Assembly (NCBI RefSeq): GCF_040500525.1
Contig: NZ_CP159403.1
Span: forward strand, 1,643,125 to 1,707,124
Length of the DNA stretch: 64,000 bases
Source of the DNA: Azospirillum formosense
Lineage (GTDB): Bacteria; Pseudomonadota; Alphaproteobacteria; Azospirillales; Azospirillaceae
Reading direction: 5' to 3'
Notes under the pieces: generated by a model
What the model was told of the DNA's origin: nothing
Seen by the model: the letters and a program-made list of their open reading frames with translations, nothing else
The model's database searches: none
Shown here: piece by piece, positions 31,843 to 40,996 of the stretch
How positions within the stretch are numbered: the stretch's first letter is position 1
How the letters are laid out: each line of letters begins with the position of its first letter
Program-made: the position numbers and the translations under genes

Positions 31843-32778
31843 GTGGCGCTGCTGGAGAACATGCGGGTGTTCGTGCGGGTGGTGGAGCTGGGCAGCCTGT
31901 CCGCCGCCGGGCGCAGCCTGCGCCTGTCGCCCGCCGTGGTCAGCCACCGGCTGCAAAGCCTGGAGGAGCATCTGAACGCCCGCCTGCTGAACCGCACCAC
32001 CCGGCAGGTGCAGTTCACCGAGGCCGGCAAGGTCTTCTTCGAGCATTGCCTGGAGGTGCTGGAGGCGGCCGAGCGGGCGGAGAGCAGCGTCGGCGCCATC
32101 GGCGGGGCGCCGGTGGGCAGCCTGCGGGTGACCGCACCGCTGGGCTTCGGGCGGCGCATCCTGGCCCCGATGGTGCCGCGCTTCCACGCCGCCTACCCCC
32201 AGGTGGATGTGCGGCTGCGCCTGTCCGACCATCTGCTGGACCTGCTGCGCGAGGCGACGGACGTCGCCATCCGCATGGCGCCGCTGAAGGATTCCAGCTT
32301 CGTCGCGCGCAAGATCGCCGACCTGCCGCGGGTGCTCTGCGCCGCGCCCGCCTATCTGGAGCGGCGGGGCGTGCCGGCCCGGCCGGAGGACCTGCTGTCC
32401 CACCATTGCCTGCTGCTGCGCTTTCCCGGCTCGCAGCAGTTCCAATGGACGCTGAACACCCCGCAAGGCCCGATGACGCTGCCGGTGTCCGGGCAGTTCG
32501 ACGCCGACGACGGCGACGTGCTGACCGGCTGGGCGCTGGCCGGGGAGGGAGTCGTTCTGAAGCCGTTGTGGGAGGTCGCCGACCATCTGCGCCGCGGGGA
32601 GCTGCGCGTCGTCCTGCCGCACTGCCCGCCGGAGCCGGTGACGCTCGCCGTGCTCTATCCCCACCGCAACCTGCTGCCCGCGAAGATCCGCGTCTTCATC
32701 GACTTCTTCGCGGAGCAGGCGCGTGCCGCGCTCGCGGACACGGAAACGGTTGGAGCGGAACCGAATGCCGCGCCCTGA
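31843..32778 (+). CDS. LysR-family transcriptional regulator
   Basis: A 311-residue regulator. The N-terminal winged helix (LLENMRVFVRVVELGSLSAAGRSLRLSP...) is followed from about residue 90 by a LysR substrate domain (GSLRVTAPLGFGRRILAPM). GTG 31843 with GAGGAAAGGG upstream gives the usual LysR start; an ATG six codons later would cut the first helix. It is divergent from puuD with about 150 bp between, so control of the urate genes is plausible. The subgroup resembles CrgA/DmlR-type regulators. Confidence 0.87.
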   Translation: MALLENMRVFVRVVELGSLSAAGRSLRLSPAVVSHRLQSLEEHLNARLLNRTTRQVQFTEAGKVFFEHCLEVLEAAERAESSVGAIGGAPVGSLRVTAPLGFGRRILAPMVPRFHAAYPQVDVRLRLSDHLLDLLREATDVAIRMAPLKDSSFVARKIADLPRVLCAAPAYLERRGVPARPEDLLSHHCLLLRFPGSQQFQWTLNTPQGPMTLPVSGQFDADDGDVLTGWALAGEGVVLKPLWEVADHLRRGELRVVLPHCPPEPVTLAVLYPHRNLLPAKIRVFIDFFAEQARAALADTETVGAEPNAAP

Positions 32779-32865
32779 CCGTTCCCGCTTTTCCCCCGCT
32801 TTTCCAACGGCGTGCTATGATGCCGCCACGCCGCGCGGCGGGGTTCGCCGCAGGGAAGGACGAGA

Positions 32866-33990
32866 ATGACCGCACAGCCGCCCGCCAAGCCGATCCCGCC
32901 GAAGCCCGCCAAGCCCATCCGCAAGAAGGCCCGCCGCGCCACCCAGCGGCTCACCATGACGGACGTGGCCAACGCCGCCGGCGTGTCGCCCAGCACCGTC
33001 TCGCTCTATCTGCGCAAGCCGGAGGCGGTGTCGGAGGAGCTGGCGACCCGTGTGCGGACGGTGATCGACCAGCTCGGCTACGTGCCCAACCTCGTGGCGG
33101 GCAGCCTCGCCGCGGCGAAGAGCCGGACGGTGGGGGTGATCCTGCCCTCCATCACCAACTCCTTCTTCGCGGAAACCTACAACACGCTGCAAAGCGCCTT
33201 CCAGACCGCCCATTACCAGACGCTGCTCGGCGTCAGCGAGTTCGATCCGGAGCGGGAGGAGGAGCTGATCCGCGCCTTCCTCGCCTGGTCGCCCGCCGCG
33301 GTGGTGGTCACCGGCCTGCACCACACCGAGCGGACGCGCGCCATGCTGCGCTCCTCCGGCGTGCCGGTGGTGGAGATGTGGGACATCCCCTCCGCCCAGA
33401 CCCCGGCGGTGGACATGACGGTCGGCTTCTCCCACTTCGAGGTCGGGCGCCGGCAGGCCAGCCATCTCTACGACCAGGGCAGCCGCAAGGTCGCCTACAT
33501 CGGCGCCGCCGTGCACCAGGACATGCGCGTGCGCAGCCGCACCGACGGCTATGAGGACGAGGTGCGCCGCCGCGGCCTGCACGAGCCGATCGCCTTCACC
33601 GCCCCCGACACCGCCTCCACCCCCGTCGGCATCTGGCTGATCGACGAGGTGTTCGCGCTCCACCCGGACATCGACGGGGTGGTCTGCTCCAACGACGCCA
33701 TGGCGCTGGGCGTGCTGTTCGAGGCGAACCGGCGCGGGCTGAGCGTGCCCGACGATCTGGCGGTGATCGGCTTCGGCGACCTGACCTTCAGCGCCGCCTG
33801 CCTGCCGCCGCTGTCCACCGTGCGCCCGCCGCAGCGCGAGATCGGGGAACTGGCCGCCGGCCAGATCCTGGCCCGGCTGAACGGCACGACGGTGGCCCAG
33901 CCGCACCATGGGCTGGATTGCGAACTGGTGGTCCGCGACAGCACCCGCCCCGACGCCGCCGCGGGCGTGGAGCGGCAAACGGCGGGATAA
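32866..33990 (+). CDS. LacI-family transcriptional regulator
   Basis: A 374-residue regulator. After a Lys/Pro-rich lead of about 28 residues comes the LacI helix-turn-helix (LTMTDVANAAGVSPSTVSLYL, split here for length: about 29-49). The hinge LVAGSLAAAKSRTVGVILPS follows, then a periplasmic-binding-like sensor domain to the end. The GntR-like subgroup (gluconate-type) is suggested by ITNSFFAETYNTLQ. No sugar gene is adjacent, so the ligand and targets are unknown. Confidence 0.86.
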   Translation: MTAQPPAKPIPPKPAKPIRKKARRATQRLTMTDVANAAGVSPSTVSLYLRKPEAVSEELATRVRTVIDQLGYVPNLVAGSLAAAKSRTVGVILPSITNSFFAETYNTLQSAFQTAHYQTLLGVSEFDPEREEELIRAFLAWSPAAVVVTGLHHTERTRAMLRSSGVPVVEMWDIPSAQTPAVDMTVGFSHFEVGRRQASHLYDQGSRKVAYIGAAVHQDMRVRSRTDGYEDEVRRRGLHEPIAFTAPDTASTPVGIWLIDEVFALHPDIDGVVCSNDAMALGVLFEANRRGLSVPDDLAVIGFGDLTFSAACLPPLSTVRPPQREIGELAAGQILARLNGTTVAQPHHGLDCELVVRDSTRPDAAAGVERQTAG

Positions 33991-34089
33991 GGCCTGCCCT
34001 GAAGGTCAGGGCCGACGATTGTCCCTTGTCCATGGTTCGTTCCCCTGCTTCCTTCCGTTCCATCGTGGTTAACACACCGGAATAGGGCA

Positions 34090-35949
34090 ATGGCCGGCTT
34101 GGCTGTAGATGGAGCCGCGGTGATCCGCGCCACCCTGCCGACGCTGCCGGACACGCCCGGCGTCTACCGGATGATCGGGGCGGACGGGCGCATCCTCTAT
34201 GTCGGCAAGGCGAAGAACTTGAAACGCCGGGTGGCAAGCTACACCCGGACCGACGGGCTGCCCAACCGCACCCGCCGCATGGTGGCGCTGACCCGTTCCA
34301 TGGAGTTCGTCACCACCCACACCGAGGCGGAGGCCCTCCTGCTGGAGGCGAACCTCATCCGCCGCCTGTTGCCGCCCTTCAACGTGCTGGTGAAGGACGA
34401 CCGCTCCTTCTCCTACATCGCGCTCGGTCAGGGTCATGAGTTCCCGCGTCTGATGCATCATCGCGGCAGCGCCGACCGCCATGGCAGGAAGCGCGACCTG
34501 TTCGGCCCCTACGCCTCCCCCGCCCTCGTCGGCATGACCATCGGGGCGTTGCAGCGCGCCTTCCTGCTGCGCAACTGCGACGACGCCACCTTCACGTCGC
34601 GCACCCGGCCCTGCCTGCAGCACCAGATCAAGCGCTGCTCCGCCCCCTGCGTCGGCCGCGTCACGGCGGAGGAGTACGCCGCCCAGATGCAGGGCGTGCG
34701 CGACGTGCTGTCCGGGCGCAGCGCCGCCATCCAGGCCGAGTTCGCCCGTCACATGATGGACTGCTCCGACCGGCTGGCCTACGAGGACGCCGCCCGGTGG
34801 CGCGACCGCATCCGCGCCCTGACCGCCCTGCAGAGCCGCCAGGACATCAATCTGGAAGGCGTGCTCGAGGACGCCGACGTGCTGGCCGTCCATGCCGAGG
34901 GCGGGACCGCCTGCGTCCAGGCCTTCTTCTTCCGCGGCGGGCGCAACCAGGGCACCCGCGCCTTCTTCCCCCGGCACGACGGGGAGGAGGAGCCCGCCGC
35001 GATCCTCGCCGCCTTCGCCGCCCAGCTCTACGAAGGGACGCCGCCGCCCCGCCACCTGCTGCTCAGCCACGCCATCCCCGAACGCGCCCTGCTGGCCGAG
35101 GCGCTGACGCTCGCCGCCGGGCGGCGGGTGGAGGTGGAGGTGCCCCAGCGCGGCCCCAAGCGCCGCGTCGTCGAGCACGCCCTGACCAACGCCCGCGAAG
35201 CGCACGGGCGCCGCATGGCCGAGCGCTCCGCCCAGGGCAAACTGCTGGCCGGGGTGGCGCGCGTCTTCGGCCTTCCCAGAACACCGGCCCGCATCGAAAT
35301 CTACGACAACTCGCACATCCAGGGCGCCTTCCCGGTCGGCGCGATGGTGGTCGCCGGGCCGGAGGGCATCCAGCGCAACGCATGCCGCCGGTTCCACATC
35401 AAGGACCCGGACGCGGCTGGCGACGATTACGCCATGCTGCGCGAGGTGCTGACCCGCCGCTTCGGCCGGGCGCTGCGCGAGGACCCGCAGCGCAGCGGCG
35501 GCCAGTGGCCCGATCTGGTGCTGATCGACGGAGGCTTGGGCCAGTTGAACACCGCCCGCGCGGTCCTGGACGGGCTGGGCATCGCGGGCGTGCCGCTGGC
35601 CGCCATCGCCAAGGGGCCGGACCGCGACGCCGGGCGCGAGCGCTTTTTCCTGCCGGACCGCGCGCCCTTCCGGCTAGAACCCAACGACCCGGTGCTCTAC
35701 TTCCTGCAACGGCTGCGCGACGAGGCCCACCGGACGGCCATCGACGCCCACCGCACCCGCCGCCTGAAGGCGATGGACCACACCCGCATCGACGGCATCC
35801 CCGGTGTCGGCCCGTCGCGCAAGAAGGCCCTGCTGCATCATTTCGGCAGTTCCACGGCGGTGGCCTCGGCCGGGTTGAAGGATCTGGAGGCCACCCCCGG
35901 CATCAGCGCGGCGCTGGCCCGGCGGGTGTTCGAGCATTTTCATGTGTAA
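34090..35949 (+). CDS. uvrC: UvrABC system protein C (excinuclease)
   Basis: A 619-residue nucleotide excision repair nuclease. Domains in order: GIY-YIG (about 17-95, PGVYRMIGADGRILYVGKAKNLKRR shortened), the Cys-rich region CLQHQIKRCSAPCVG, UVR (about 205-240), the RNase H-like endonuclease with DNSHIQG near 404 and DLVLIDGGLGQL, then tandem helix-hairpin-helix (IPGVGPSRKKALL). Length matches the family. In many genomes uvrC is chromosomal and single; its presence here says either a second copy or a replicon with essential-type genes. Confidence 0.94.
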   Translation: MAGLAVDGAAVIRATLPTLPDTPGVYRMIGADGRILYVGKAKNLKRRVASYTRTDGLPNRTRRMVALTRSMEFVTTHTEAEALLLEANLIRRLLPPFNVLVKDDRSFSYIALGQGHEFPRLMHHRGSADRHGRKRDLFGPYASPALVGMTIGALQRAFLLRNCDDATFTSRTRPCLQHQIKRCSAPCVGRVTAEEYAAQMQGVRDVLSGRSAAIQAEFARHMMDCSDRLAYEDAARWRDRIRALTALQSRQDINLEGVLEDADVLAVHAEGGTACVQAFFFRGGRNQGTRAFFPRHDGEEEPAAILAAFAAQLYEGTPPPRHLLLSHAIPERALLAEALTLAAGRRVEVEVPQRGPKRRVVEHALTNAREAHGRRMAERSAQGKLLAGVARVFGLPRTPARIEIYDNSHIQGAFPVGAMVVAGPEGIQRNACRRFHIKDPDAAGDDYAMLREVLTRRFGRALREDPQRSGGQWPDLVLIDGGLGQLNTARAVLDGLGIAGVPLAAIAKGPDRDAGRERFFLPDRAPFRLEPNDPVLYFLQRLRDEAHRTAIDAHRTRRLKAMDHTRIDGIPGVGPSRKKALLHHFGSSTAVASAGLKDLEATPGISAALARRVFEHFHV

Positions 35950-35968
35950 GGGATGAGTGGCCGCGGTT

Positions 35969-36057
35969 GCCCCCCACCCCGGCCCTCCCCCGCTATCGCT
36001 GGGGAGAGGGAAAAGTCCCCTCCCCCGCCCAGCGGGGGAGGGTCAGGGTGGGGGCAA
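35969..36057. repeat. GC-rich palindromic element, copy 7
   Basis: Arms of the type CCCTCCCCCGCTATCGCTGG and CCCGCCCAGCGGGGGAGGG, just after uvrC. Likely acts as its terminator. Confidence 0.8.
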
Positions 36058-36203
36058 AGTGGCGCGCGAATTATTCCAAGGACACCGATGCAGCCGCCGC
36101 TCATCAGTCCTGCGTTTGCGCGGTTTTTGGTTAGTGCTTCCTTAACCCGACGGGATCATGGTCCGCCCAACGCAAACAGAGCATGCACGCAGGGCGCCTG
36201 ACC

Positions 36204-36413
36204 ATGGGCCAGAAGACCATCAAGTTCTCCGACAAGAACGGCTACCGCGACGTCGAACTCGACAGCCTGCCGCGCAACGTGCGCGCCGCCGTCACCGACA
36301 TGGCCGCGAAGAACCCCGTCGCCAGCATCATCGTCGACCAGACGGGCATGCTGTACCGCATTCACCTGACCGAGCCGGCGAACGTCTATCTGGACGTGCT
36401 CTCGGTCGCCTGA
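36204..36413 (+). CDS. Small conserved-looking hypothetical protein
   Basis: A 69-residue soluble protein if it starts at ATG 36204; an ATG seven codons upstream is possible. The sequence alternates charged and hydrophobic residues (KTIKFSDKNGYRDVELDSL, ASIIVDQTGMLYRIHLTE), suggesting a small alpha/beta fold. I do not recognise a family. It ends 35 bp before a strong terminator. Confidence 0.6.
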   Translation: MGQKTIKFSDKNGYRDVELDSLPRNVRAAVTDMAAKNPVASIIVDQTGMLYRIHLTEPANVYLDVLSVA

Positions 36414-36447
36414 ACCACGGCACATCCCATAAGGAAACGGCCCATAA

Positions 36448-36482
36448 GGAAACGGCGGCGCACCCGATGCGCCGCCGTTTCC
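36448..36482. terminator. Perfect 15-bp hairpin, probable bidirectional terminator
   Basis: GGAAACGGCGGCGCA (36448-36462) and its complement (36468-36482) enclose the 5-nt loop CCCGA. It lies between a plus-strand gene ending at 36413 and a minus-strand gene ending at 36525. Just before it, CCCATAAGGAAACGG occurs twice in tandem (36426-36440 and 36441-36455), so the second copy feeds into the stem. Confidence 0.75.
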
Positions 36483-36524
36483 ATTTCAGCGTGCCGTAAC
36501 GAGCGTAAAGTTACTGGCGTGCAG

Positions 36525-36749
36525 TCACTCCGGCAGAACGGACACCGTGCGGTCCAGGGCATCGCGCGGAACCGTCGAGCCGAAACCGGACAGGATGGCG
36601 CGGGCGTGCCCCGGCGCCAGACCGGTCATCCGGGCCAGATCGCCGGCGTCCAGCCCCTGCTGTTCGGCGGCGTGGCGGATGCGGGTGATGGCGTCGCGTT
36701 TCTCCGTGCGGTCCATGGCGCTGCTCCGTTTGCGGACGTGGTGGGTCAT
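36525..36749 (-). CDS. Small helix-turn-helix-like protein A of a tandem pair
   Basis: A 74-residue protein with AGGAGG six bases before ATG 36749. Residues about 20-60 (ITRIRHAAEQQGLDAGDLAR, then MTGLAPGHARAILSG) look like a Cro/XRE-type helical DNA-binding unit. It resembles the protein encoded next to it at 36797-37072: both have GLD, then TGL, RA-x-L-x-G, and P-x-x-x-LDR in the same order. A DNA-binding role is inference. Confidence 0.6.
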   Translation of the reverse strand: MTHHVRKRSSAMDRTEKRDAITRIRHAAEQQGLDAGDLARMTGLAPGHARAILSGFGSTVPRDALDRTVSVLPE

Positions 36750-36796
36750 GCGGTCCTCCTGTGCCTGCGGGCAGGGAGTGGCGGGTGCGCGGCTCC

Positions 36797-37072
36797 TCAG
36801 TGCGGGCGGCCTTCCAGGCGGCGCAGCGCGCGGTCGAGCGTGCTCACGGGCATCATGAACACGGTGCCGCCCAGAACCGCCCGGACATCCTCGATGTCCA
36901 GGCCGGTGGCGGCCGCCACGCCCCGCTCGTCCAGGCCGCGGTCCTCGGCGATCACGGCGATCCAACCCGCCAGCGTGCGGGCCTGGGCCATCCGGGCCGG
37001 ATCGGCGAGCGGATGACGGCGCGCGGGTAAGCTGCGGCCCCGTGGGTCCGCGAGGTCGGTTGGGGTCAGCAT
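36797..37072 (-). CDS. Small helix-turn-helix-like protein B of a tandem pair
   Basis: A 91-residue protein with GGAGGAG just before ATG 37072. Residues about 35-85 (LAGWIAVIAEDRGLDERG, then VAAATGLDIEDVRAVLGG) align with protein A next door, pointing to an old duplication. The N-terminus is Arg/Pro-rich. It lies 47 bp upstream of protein A on the same strand, so the two are probably one transcript. No specific family is recognised. Confidence 0.6.
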   Translation of the reverse strand: MLTPTDLADPRGRSLPARRHPLADPARMAQARTLAGWIAVIAEDRGLDERGVAAATGLDIEDVRAVLGGTVFMMPVSTLDRALRRLEGRPH

Positions 37073-37269
37073 GGGCTCCTCCCAAAGAGCATTGGCCCAA
37101 AGAGCGTCGGCCGAATCTTTCGGCCTTCTTTTTCGGGCTATGGTGCGCTTCCTCCGTCCTGCGCACAATCCACCCATCGGCTTAATGCCCTTCGCCCGAT
37201 GCCCCCTGGCAAAAGGTTCTGCGACGAAAAGTCCCGTTTCTGACCCTTCGCGTCCCGGCCCTCCGCTTA

Positions 37270-37821
37270 TCAGGCCCCGACCCAGCGCCGCGTCGGCCCG
37301 GTGTCGACGTGGACGAAGTTCCGCTTCGCGTAACAGCCGGCCCCGCCGTCGCCGAAGGACAGGGCGCAGCGGTAGAGGTCCACCGCGCGCCGCCCCTGCA
37401 GGCGCAGGTCGACCGCCCGTCCCTGCAGATGCAGGCTGCCGGTCGCCGCCCCCTTCACGCGGCGGTTGGTTTCCTGGGAGCGGAAGGCCGACAGCACCTC
37501 GAACGGGTGCTGGCTGTCCAGTTTCTCCTGCATCTCCGACAGGCGGTTCAACAGGGCGAGGTCGATGCGGTGGCAGTCGTCGCTGCGGTGGTCGCGCAGC
37601 ACCCAGTCGATGCGGGCCATCGCCTCGGCCACCGGGCGTCCCTCCGCCCAATAGACGCCATCGAAGCTTTCCCCCGTCAGGCAGTTGTAGATCCGCAGCG
37701 TGCGCTCCGGCGCCGGTTCCCACGCCGCGGCGCTGCGGCTGTTGCAGACGCCGACCGCCACCGCGGCTCCCAGCCCGAAGATGCCGCGACGCGTCAGCGC
37801 GGCGGCGGCGGACTGGGCCAT
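37270..37821 (-). CDS. DUF882 / M15-type peptidase-like protein, Tat-exported
   Basis: A protein of 183 residues from ATG 37821; a start 32 codons further upstream is possible. A Tat signal is visible (ALTRRGIFGLGAAVAVGV). The DUF882 (YcbK-like) domain has FEVLSAFRSQETNRRV, SLHLQGRAVDLRL with His and Asp zinc ligands, and NFVHVDTGPTRRW with the C-terminal His. Such proteins are thought to trim peptidoglycan peptides in the periplasm. Confidence 0.85.
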   Translation of the reverse strand: MAQSAAAALTRRGIFGLGAAVAVGVCNSRSAAAWEPAPERTLRIYNCLTGESFDGVYWAEGRPVAEAMARIDWVLRDHRSDDCHRIDLALLNRLSEMQEKLDSQHPFEVLSAFRSQETNRRVKGAATGSLHLQGRAVDLRLQGRRAVDLYRCALSFGDGGAGCYAKRNFVHVDTGPTRRWVGA

Positions 37822-38386
37822 CCGGGATTTTGGGGACGACGCTTGAGGGTGGGTAGCGGGAGAGCGATGGGACGAAGCGTTCAGGGACGGCAAAAAAGAC
37901 GAAGACAGAAAAGGCATGGAACCACCGGTGCGTTGCGTTACCGAAGCCGTGAACAGGGAAAACCGGAAAATGTCGGCACGCGCTGATGACGGCGGGGGAC
38001 GCGCGTCGGTGAGCCAGGCGTGCCGTGGGAACAGGAAGGGCCTTCAGCCATCGTTCGGACCCTTCCCTGTCGAGTCCCCTGTCCGGCGGCGGGTAACCCG
38101 GACAATGGCCCGACCGTTCCGCCGCGGCGGGTAGCATACGGTAGTTTACGCCCCGTTCGGCGGGGGTGGCCCCCGCCGCCTTCGGCAGGACCGTTTCCAC
38201 CTTCGGGTGAGCGCCCCACCCCAACGAACAGGGATCGGAGCGGACTTCGGGAATAACGCCCGGCCTAAAAGCACAGGGCTGATGGACATCAATTTTTCCC
38301 GATGGAAGAATGCCGGCAACACATCCACCCACCCCTTTTGAGAAAGATCGTCCGTCGTCTGTCTCAAAATTCGGGAGATGTCACGA
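37822..38386. other. Intergenic stretch without a supported gene
   Basis: About 565 bp between two divergent genes. Several short frames exist but none has a ribosome site with plausible protein content. The part 38130-38215 is rich in GC hairpins (for example GGGGGTGGCCCCCGCC), and 38285-38375 is more AT-rich and probably holds the promoter of the next gene. No recognised operator. Confidence 0.5.
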
Positions 38387-40222
38387 ATGACCGAGGAAAC
38401 GCCGCCCGCGCAGGGGTGGGCATTGGATGATCATGCCGTCAGGACGCAGCTTGAGCGGATTTTGGCGAGCGACCATTTCGACGCGTCGGAGCGCAACCGC
38501 CGCTTCCTGCGCTATGTGGTCGAGGAGTGCCTGGACGGGCGGGCGCAGCAGATCAAGGCCTACTGCATCGCCGTCAGCGTCTTCAACCGCGAACCGAGCT
38601 TCGACCCCCAATCCGACCCCATCGTGCGGTTGGAGGCCGGACGGCTGCGCCGCAGCCTGGATCATTACTATCTGACCGCCGGCCGCGACGACCCGATCCG
38701 CATCGTCGTGCCGAAGGGCGGCTACGCCCCCCGCTTCGAGCGGATGAGCGGCGAGCCGCCCCCCGCCCTGCCCGGCCCCCGCGCGGTTCCAGCAACGGAC
38801 GCGCATCGGCGCGCCGTGTCCCTACGCCTCGCCGGGCTGGCCGCCGTGGTGCTGATCGCGGTCGGGCTCGCCGGCCTGCTGGTCGGCCGAACCCTCGCCA
38901 CGCCCGCCGAGGTGGAGGAAGCGTTGGCACTCGGCCCCCACCCGATCGCAGCCAGCGCCGAGCCGAGGGAGGCGGAACCGCCGGCGGCCCTGTCCAACGG
39001 CACAGCCACAGCCATAGCCACAGCCGCGCCGCCGCCCGCAACGGGCGACGCATCCCTGACCCTGATCGTCGGCCCCTTCCGCACCACCGGCCAGTCGGGG
39101 GAGGATGCCGCGCTTGCCGCCATGCTGACCGACGAGGTCGCCGGCGGCCTCGCCAACCGCACCGACCTGCCGGTGCGGATCGACCCGCCACCAGCCGCTG
39201 CGTCGCCCCAGCGGGGACTCCGCCTGTCGGGAAGCCTTCAGGGGCATGACGCGGCGGTGCGTCTGGTCGTGCATCTGACCGACCTCGCCACCGGGACGGT
39301 TCTGTGGTCCACCAGCCTGGACCACACGGCCGGACCGCAGGGCATGCCGACGCCGCAGTCCTTGGCGGCGGAAATCGTCGAGCCTGTGACCGCTCCGCAA
39401 GGCCCCCTGCTGCCCGCCGTCACCGCGCGCCTGCGCGCCAAGCCGGCCGCCAGCCTGTCGCCGCGCGAGTGCGCCACCCTCGCCACCGGACGGCATGAGA
39501 TCCCGCCGGCCGAGCGGACCGCCCTGAGCGGTTGCCTGACCTCCGCGGCGAGCGCGCTGACGACCAGCGCTGGCGAGGCGGCCCGCTATTGGTCCGCGCT
39601 GTCCCTGCTGCAATCCGACGCTTATCGTGCGGAGCGGAACGAGGCCGCCCTGAACGACGCCCTGGCCGCCGCCCTGCGTGCCACCGAACTGGAGCCGGCC
39701 GCGCTGCGCCCGTTGACGGCGCTTTACACCGCCTACTGCCTGCGTGGCCAATACGCTCCCTGCTTCGCCGCCGGCCAGCGCGCCCTGCAGGCGTCGCCCG
39801 GAAACGCCCATGTGCTGGGCGACCTCGGCCTGTGGCATGTCGAGGCGGGGCAATCCGCGAAGGGCCTGCCCCTGCTGGAGCAGGCGATGGAGCGCGATCC
39901 CGCGCAGCGGGAACGGCTCCTGCCCGCCTACAGCCTCGCCCTCCAGCGCCATGGGCACCCGGACAGCACGAAGCTGGAGTTCGAAGTGACCGCCGCCGCC
40001 CCGGCCCAGGCCGCCCTGGCTGTCGCTTTCGTGCAGATGGGGCGGATGGACGAGGCCAAGGCGGCGGCGACGCGGGCGTTGGCGGCGGACCCCGATTTCG
40101 CCCGCCGCGCGGCGCGGGAGCAGCGCATCCAGCCCCTGCCCCCGACGCTGGACGCGGCCATCCGCAGCAGCTATGCCATGGTCGGATTGGCCGCGCCCAC
40201 GGGCGAGAGCATCACCCGGTAG
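38387..40222 (+). CDS. Membrane-anchored TPR protein with N-terminal regulator-like domain
   Basis: A 611-residue protein; ATG 38387 is preferred because GGGAG lies nine bases before it. Residues about 15-115 (LERILASDHFDASERNRRFL, then IAVSVFNREPSFDPQSDPIV and IRIVVPKGGYAP) match a domain found at the N-terminus of rhizobial and Azospirillum TPR or cyclase-like signalling proteins. One membrane helix lies at about 146-168, then an Ala/Pro linker. A periplasmic TolB/FlgO-like domain follows (about 205-330) and TPR-type helices (about 400-600). Its task is unknown; a sensor or scaffold across the membrane fits best. Confidence 0.7.
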   Translation: MTEETPPAQGWALDDHAVRTQLERILASDHFDASERNRRFLRYVVEECLDGRAQQIKAYCIAVSVFNREPSFDPQSDPIVRLEAGRLRRSLDHYYLTAGRDDPIRIVVPKGGYAPRFERMSGEPPPALPGPRAVPATDAHRRAVSLRLAGLAAVVLIAVGLAGLLVGRTLATPAEVEEALALGPHPIAASAEPREAEPPAALSNGTATAIATAAPPPATGDASLTLIVGPFRTTGQSGEDAALAAMLTDEVAGGLANRTDLPVRIDPPPAAASPQRGLRLSGSLQGHDAAVRLVVHLTDLATGTVLWSTSLDHTAGPQGMPTPQSLAAEIVEPVTAPQGPLLPAVTARLRAKPAASLSPRECATLATGRHEIPPAERTALSGCLTSAASALTTSAGEAARYWSALSLLQSDAYRAERNEAALNDALAAALRATELEPAALRPLTALYTAYCLRGQYAPCFAAGQRALQASPGNAHVLGDLGLWHVEAGQSAKGLPLLEQAMERDPAQRERLLPAYSLALQRHGHPDSTKLEFEVTAAAPAQAALAVAFVQMGRMDEAKAAATRALAADPDFARRAAREQRIQPLPPTLDAAIRSSYAMVGLAAPTGESITR

Positions 40223-40225
40223 CTC

Positions 40226-40243
40226 TCATACGACGTCGTATGA
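40226..40243. promoter_or_regulatory. 18-bp perfect palindrome TCATACGACGTCGTATGA
   Basis: It lies 4 bp after the stop of the TPR protein. A close copy (CATGCGACGTCGTATG) lies upstream of parA at 62991-63006, and no other copy was noticed in the window. It could be a ParB site or a regulator site; see findings. Confidence 0.45.
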
Positions 40244-40269
40244 TGAAACCGGAGACGCCGTCCGGCGCG

Positions 40270-40452
40270 TCAGCCGGTGCCCGGCTGGACGGAGCCGTCA
40301 TCCTCCTCGGCCCGCCGCCGCAGCTCGTCGGACGTGGTTCCGGCGGGCACGGCGTCCTGCAGCGTCCCGTCGCCGGGCGTCTTGGTCTTGTCCTCCAACG
40401 GCGCGTCCTTGCCCGTGTCGGAAGGGCTGTGCGGTGTCTTCTCTTCAGCCAT
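40270..40452 (-). CDS. Small acidic hydrophilic protein
   Basis: A 60-residue, highly charged protein without hydrophobic segments, probably disordered, starting at ATG 40452 with GGAGG upstream. The middle repeats Lys/Thr/Asp, and the end has DELRRRAEEDD. No family recognised. A second small hydrophilic protein is encoded just upstream on the same strand, also with a strong ribosome site. Confidence 0.6.
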   Translation of the reverse strand: MAEEKTPHSPSDTGKDAPLEDKTKTPGDGTLQDAVPAGTTSDELRRRAEEDDGSVQPGTG

Positions 40453-40514
40453 GGCGAACCTCCGCTTTGTTGTGGTTCCAACGGACAACGCCCCGGACAC
40501 CCGCGGGGTCCGCG

Positions 40515-40700
40515 TCACGGCCGGGGTGCGCTGTCCGGAGAGTCGTCGGCGTCCGGCGCCTTATCCTTTCTGGTCTCCGCACCCGGCCCTTCGATGTTCT
40601 GGAAGCCCATCTTCTCCTCGTCGATGGCGGGGTCGGCGCGGGTGTTCTTGATGTCGAGCGGCTCGTCGCGCTGGTCGCCGTAACGCTTGTCGGTGCTCAT
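40515..40700 (-). CDS. Small hydrophilic protein
   Basis: A 61-residue charged protein starting at ATG 40700 with AGGAGG seven bases upstream. It contains YGDQRDEPLDIKNTRADPAI and EEKMGFQNIEGPG, and a Pro/Asp-rich end. It looks disordered. It lies 62 bp upstream of the acidic 60-residue protein, so they may be one transcript. Such proteins are often stress-induced in this group, but nothing here proves that. Confidence 0.6.
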   Translation of the reverse strand: MSTDKRYGDQRDEPLDIKNTRADPAIDEEKMGFQNIEGPGAETRKDKAPDADDSPDSAPRP

Positions 40701-40996
40701 GATGACCTCCTGTCGATGGGGAAGGCTTGCGTTTCCGTCCCTCCCAACAGGGTGCCGGGAGACCTGTTGCGGAAGCCCCCTTGCCGTGGACGCCCCCGCT
40801 GCACACATCACGGCGTCATAATCGCGTATAAAGTTGACCCGGACGGTCAGGCAATCCTTGACCGCGCCGCGGCACTTCCGTAGGGACTCGCGCGGTGGAC
40901 CATGCCGGACAAGACCGGTATGAAACCGGCACCCGACCATCAAGCACCCCGCCCCGGCCGCGCGTCTGCGCACCGGCGGCCCGAACGGAGAGCGTC

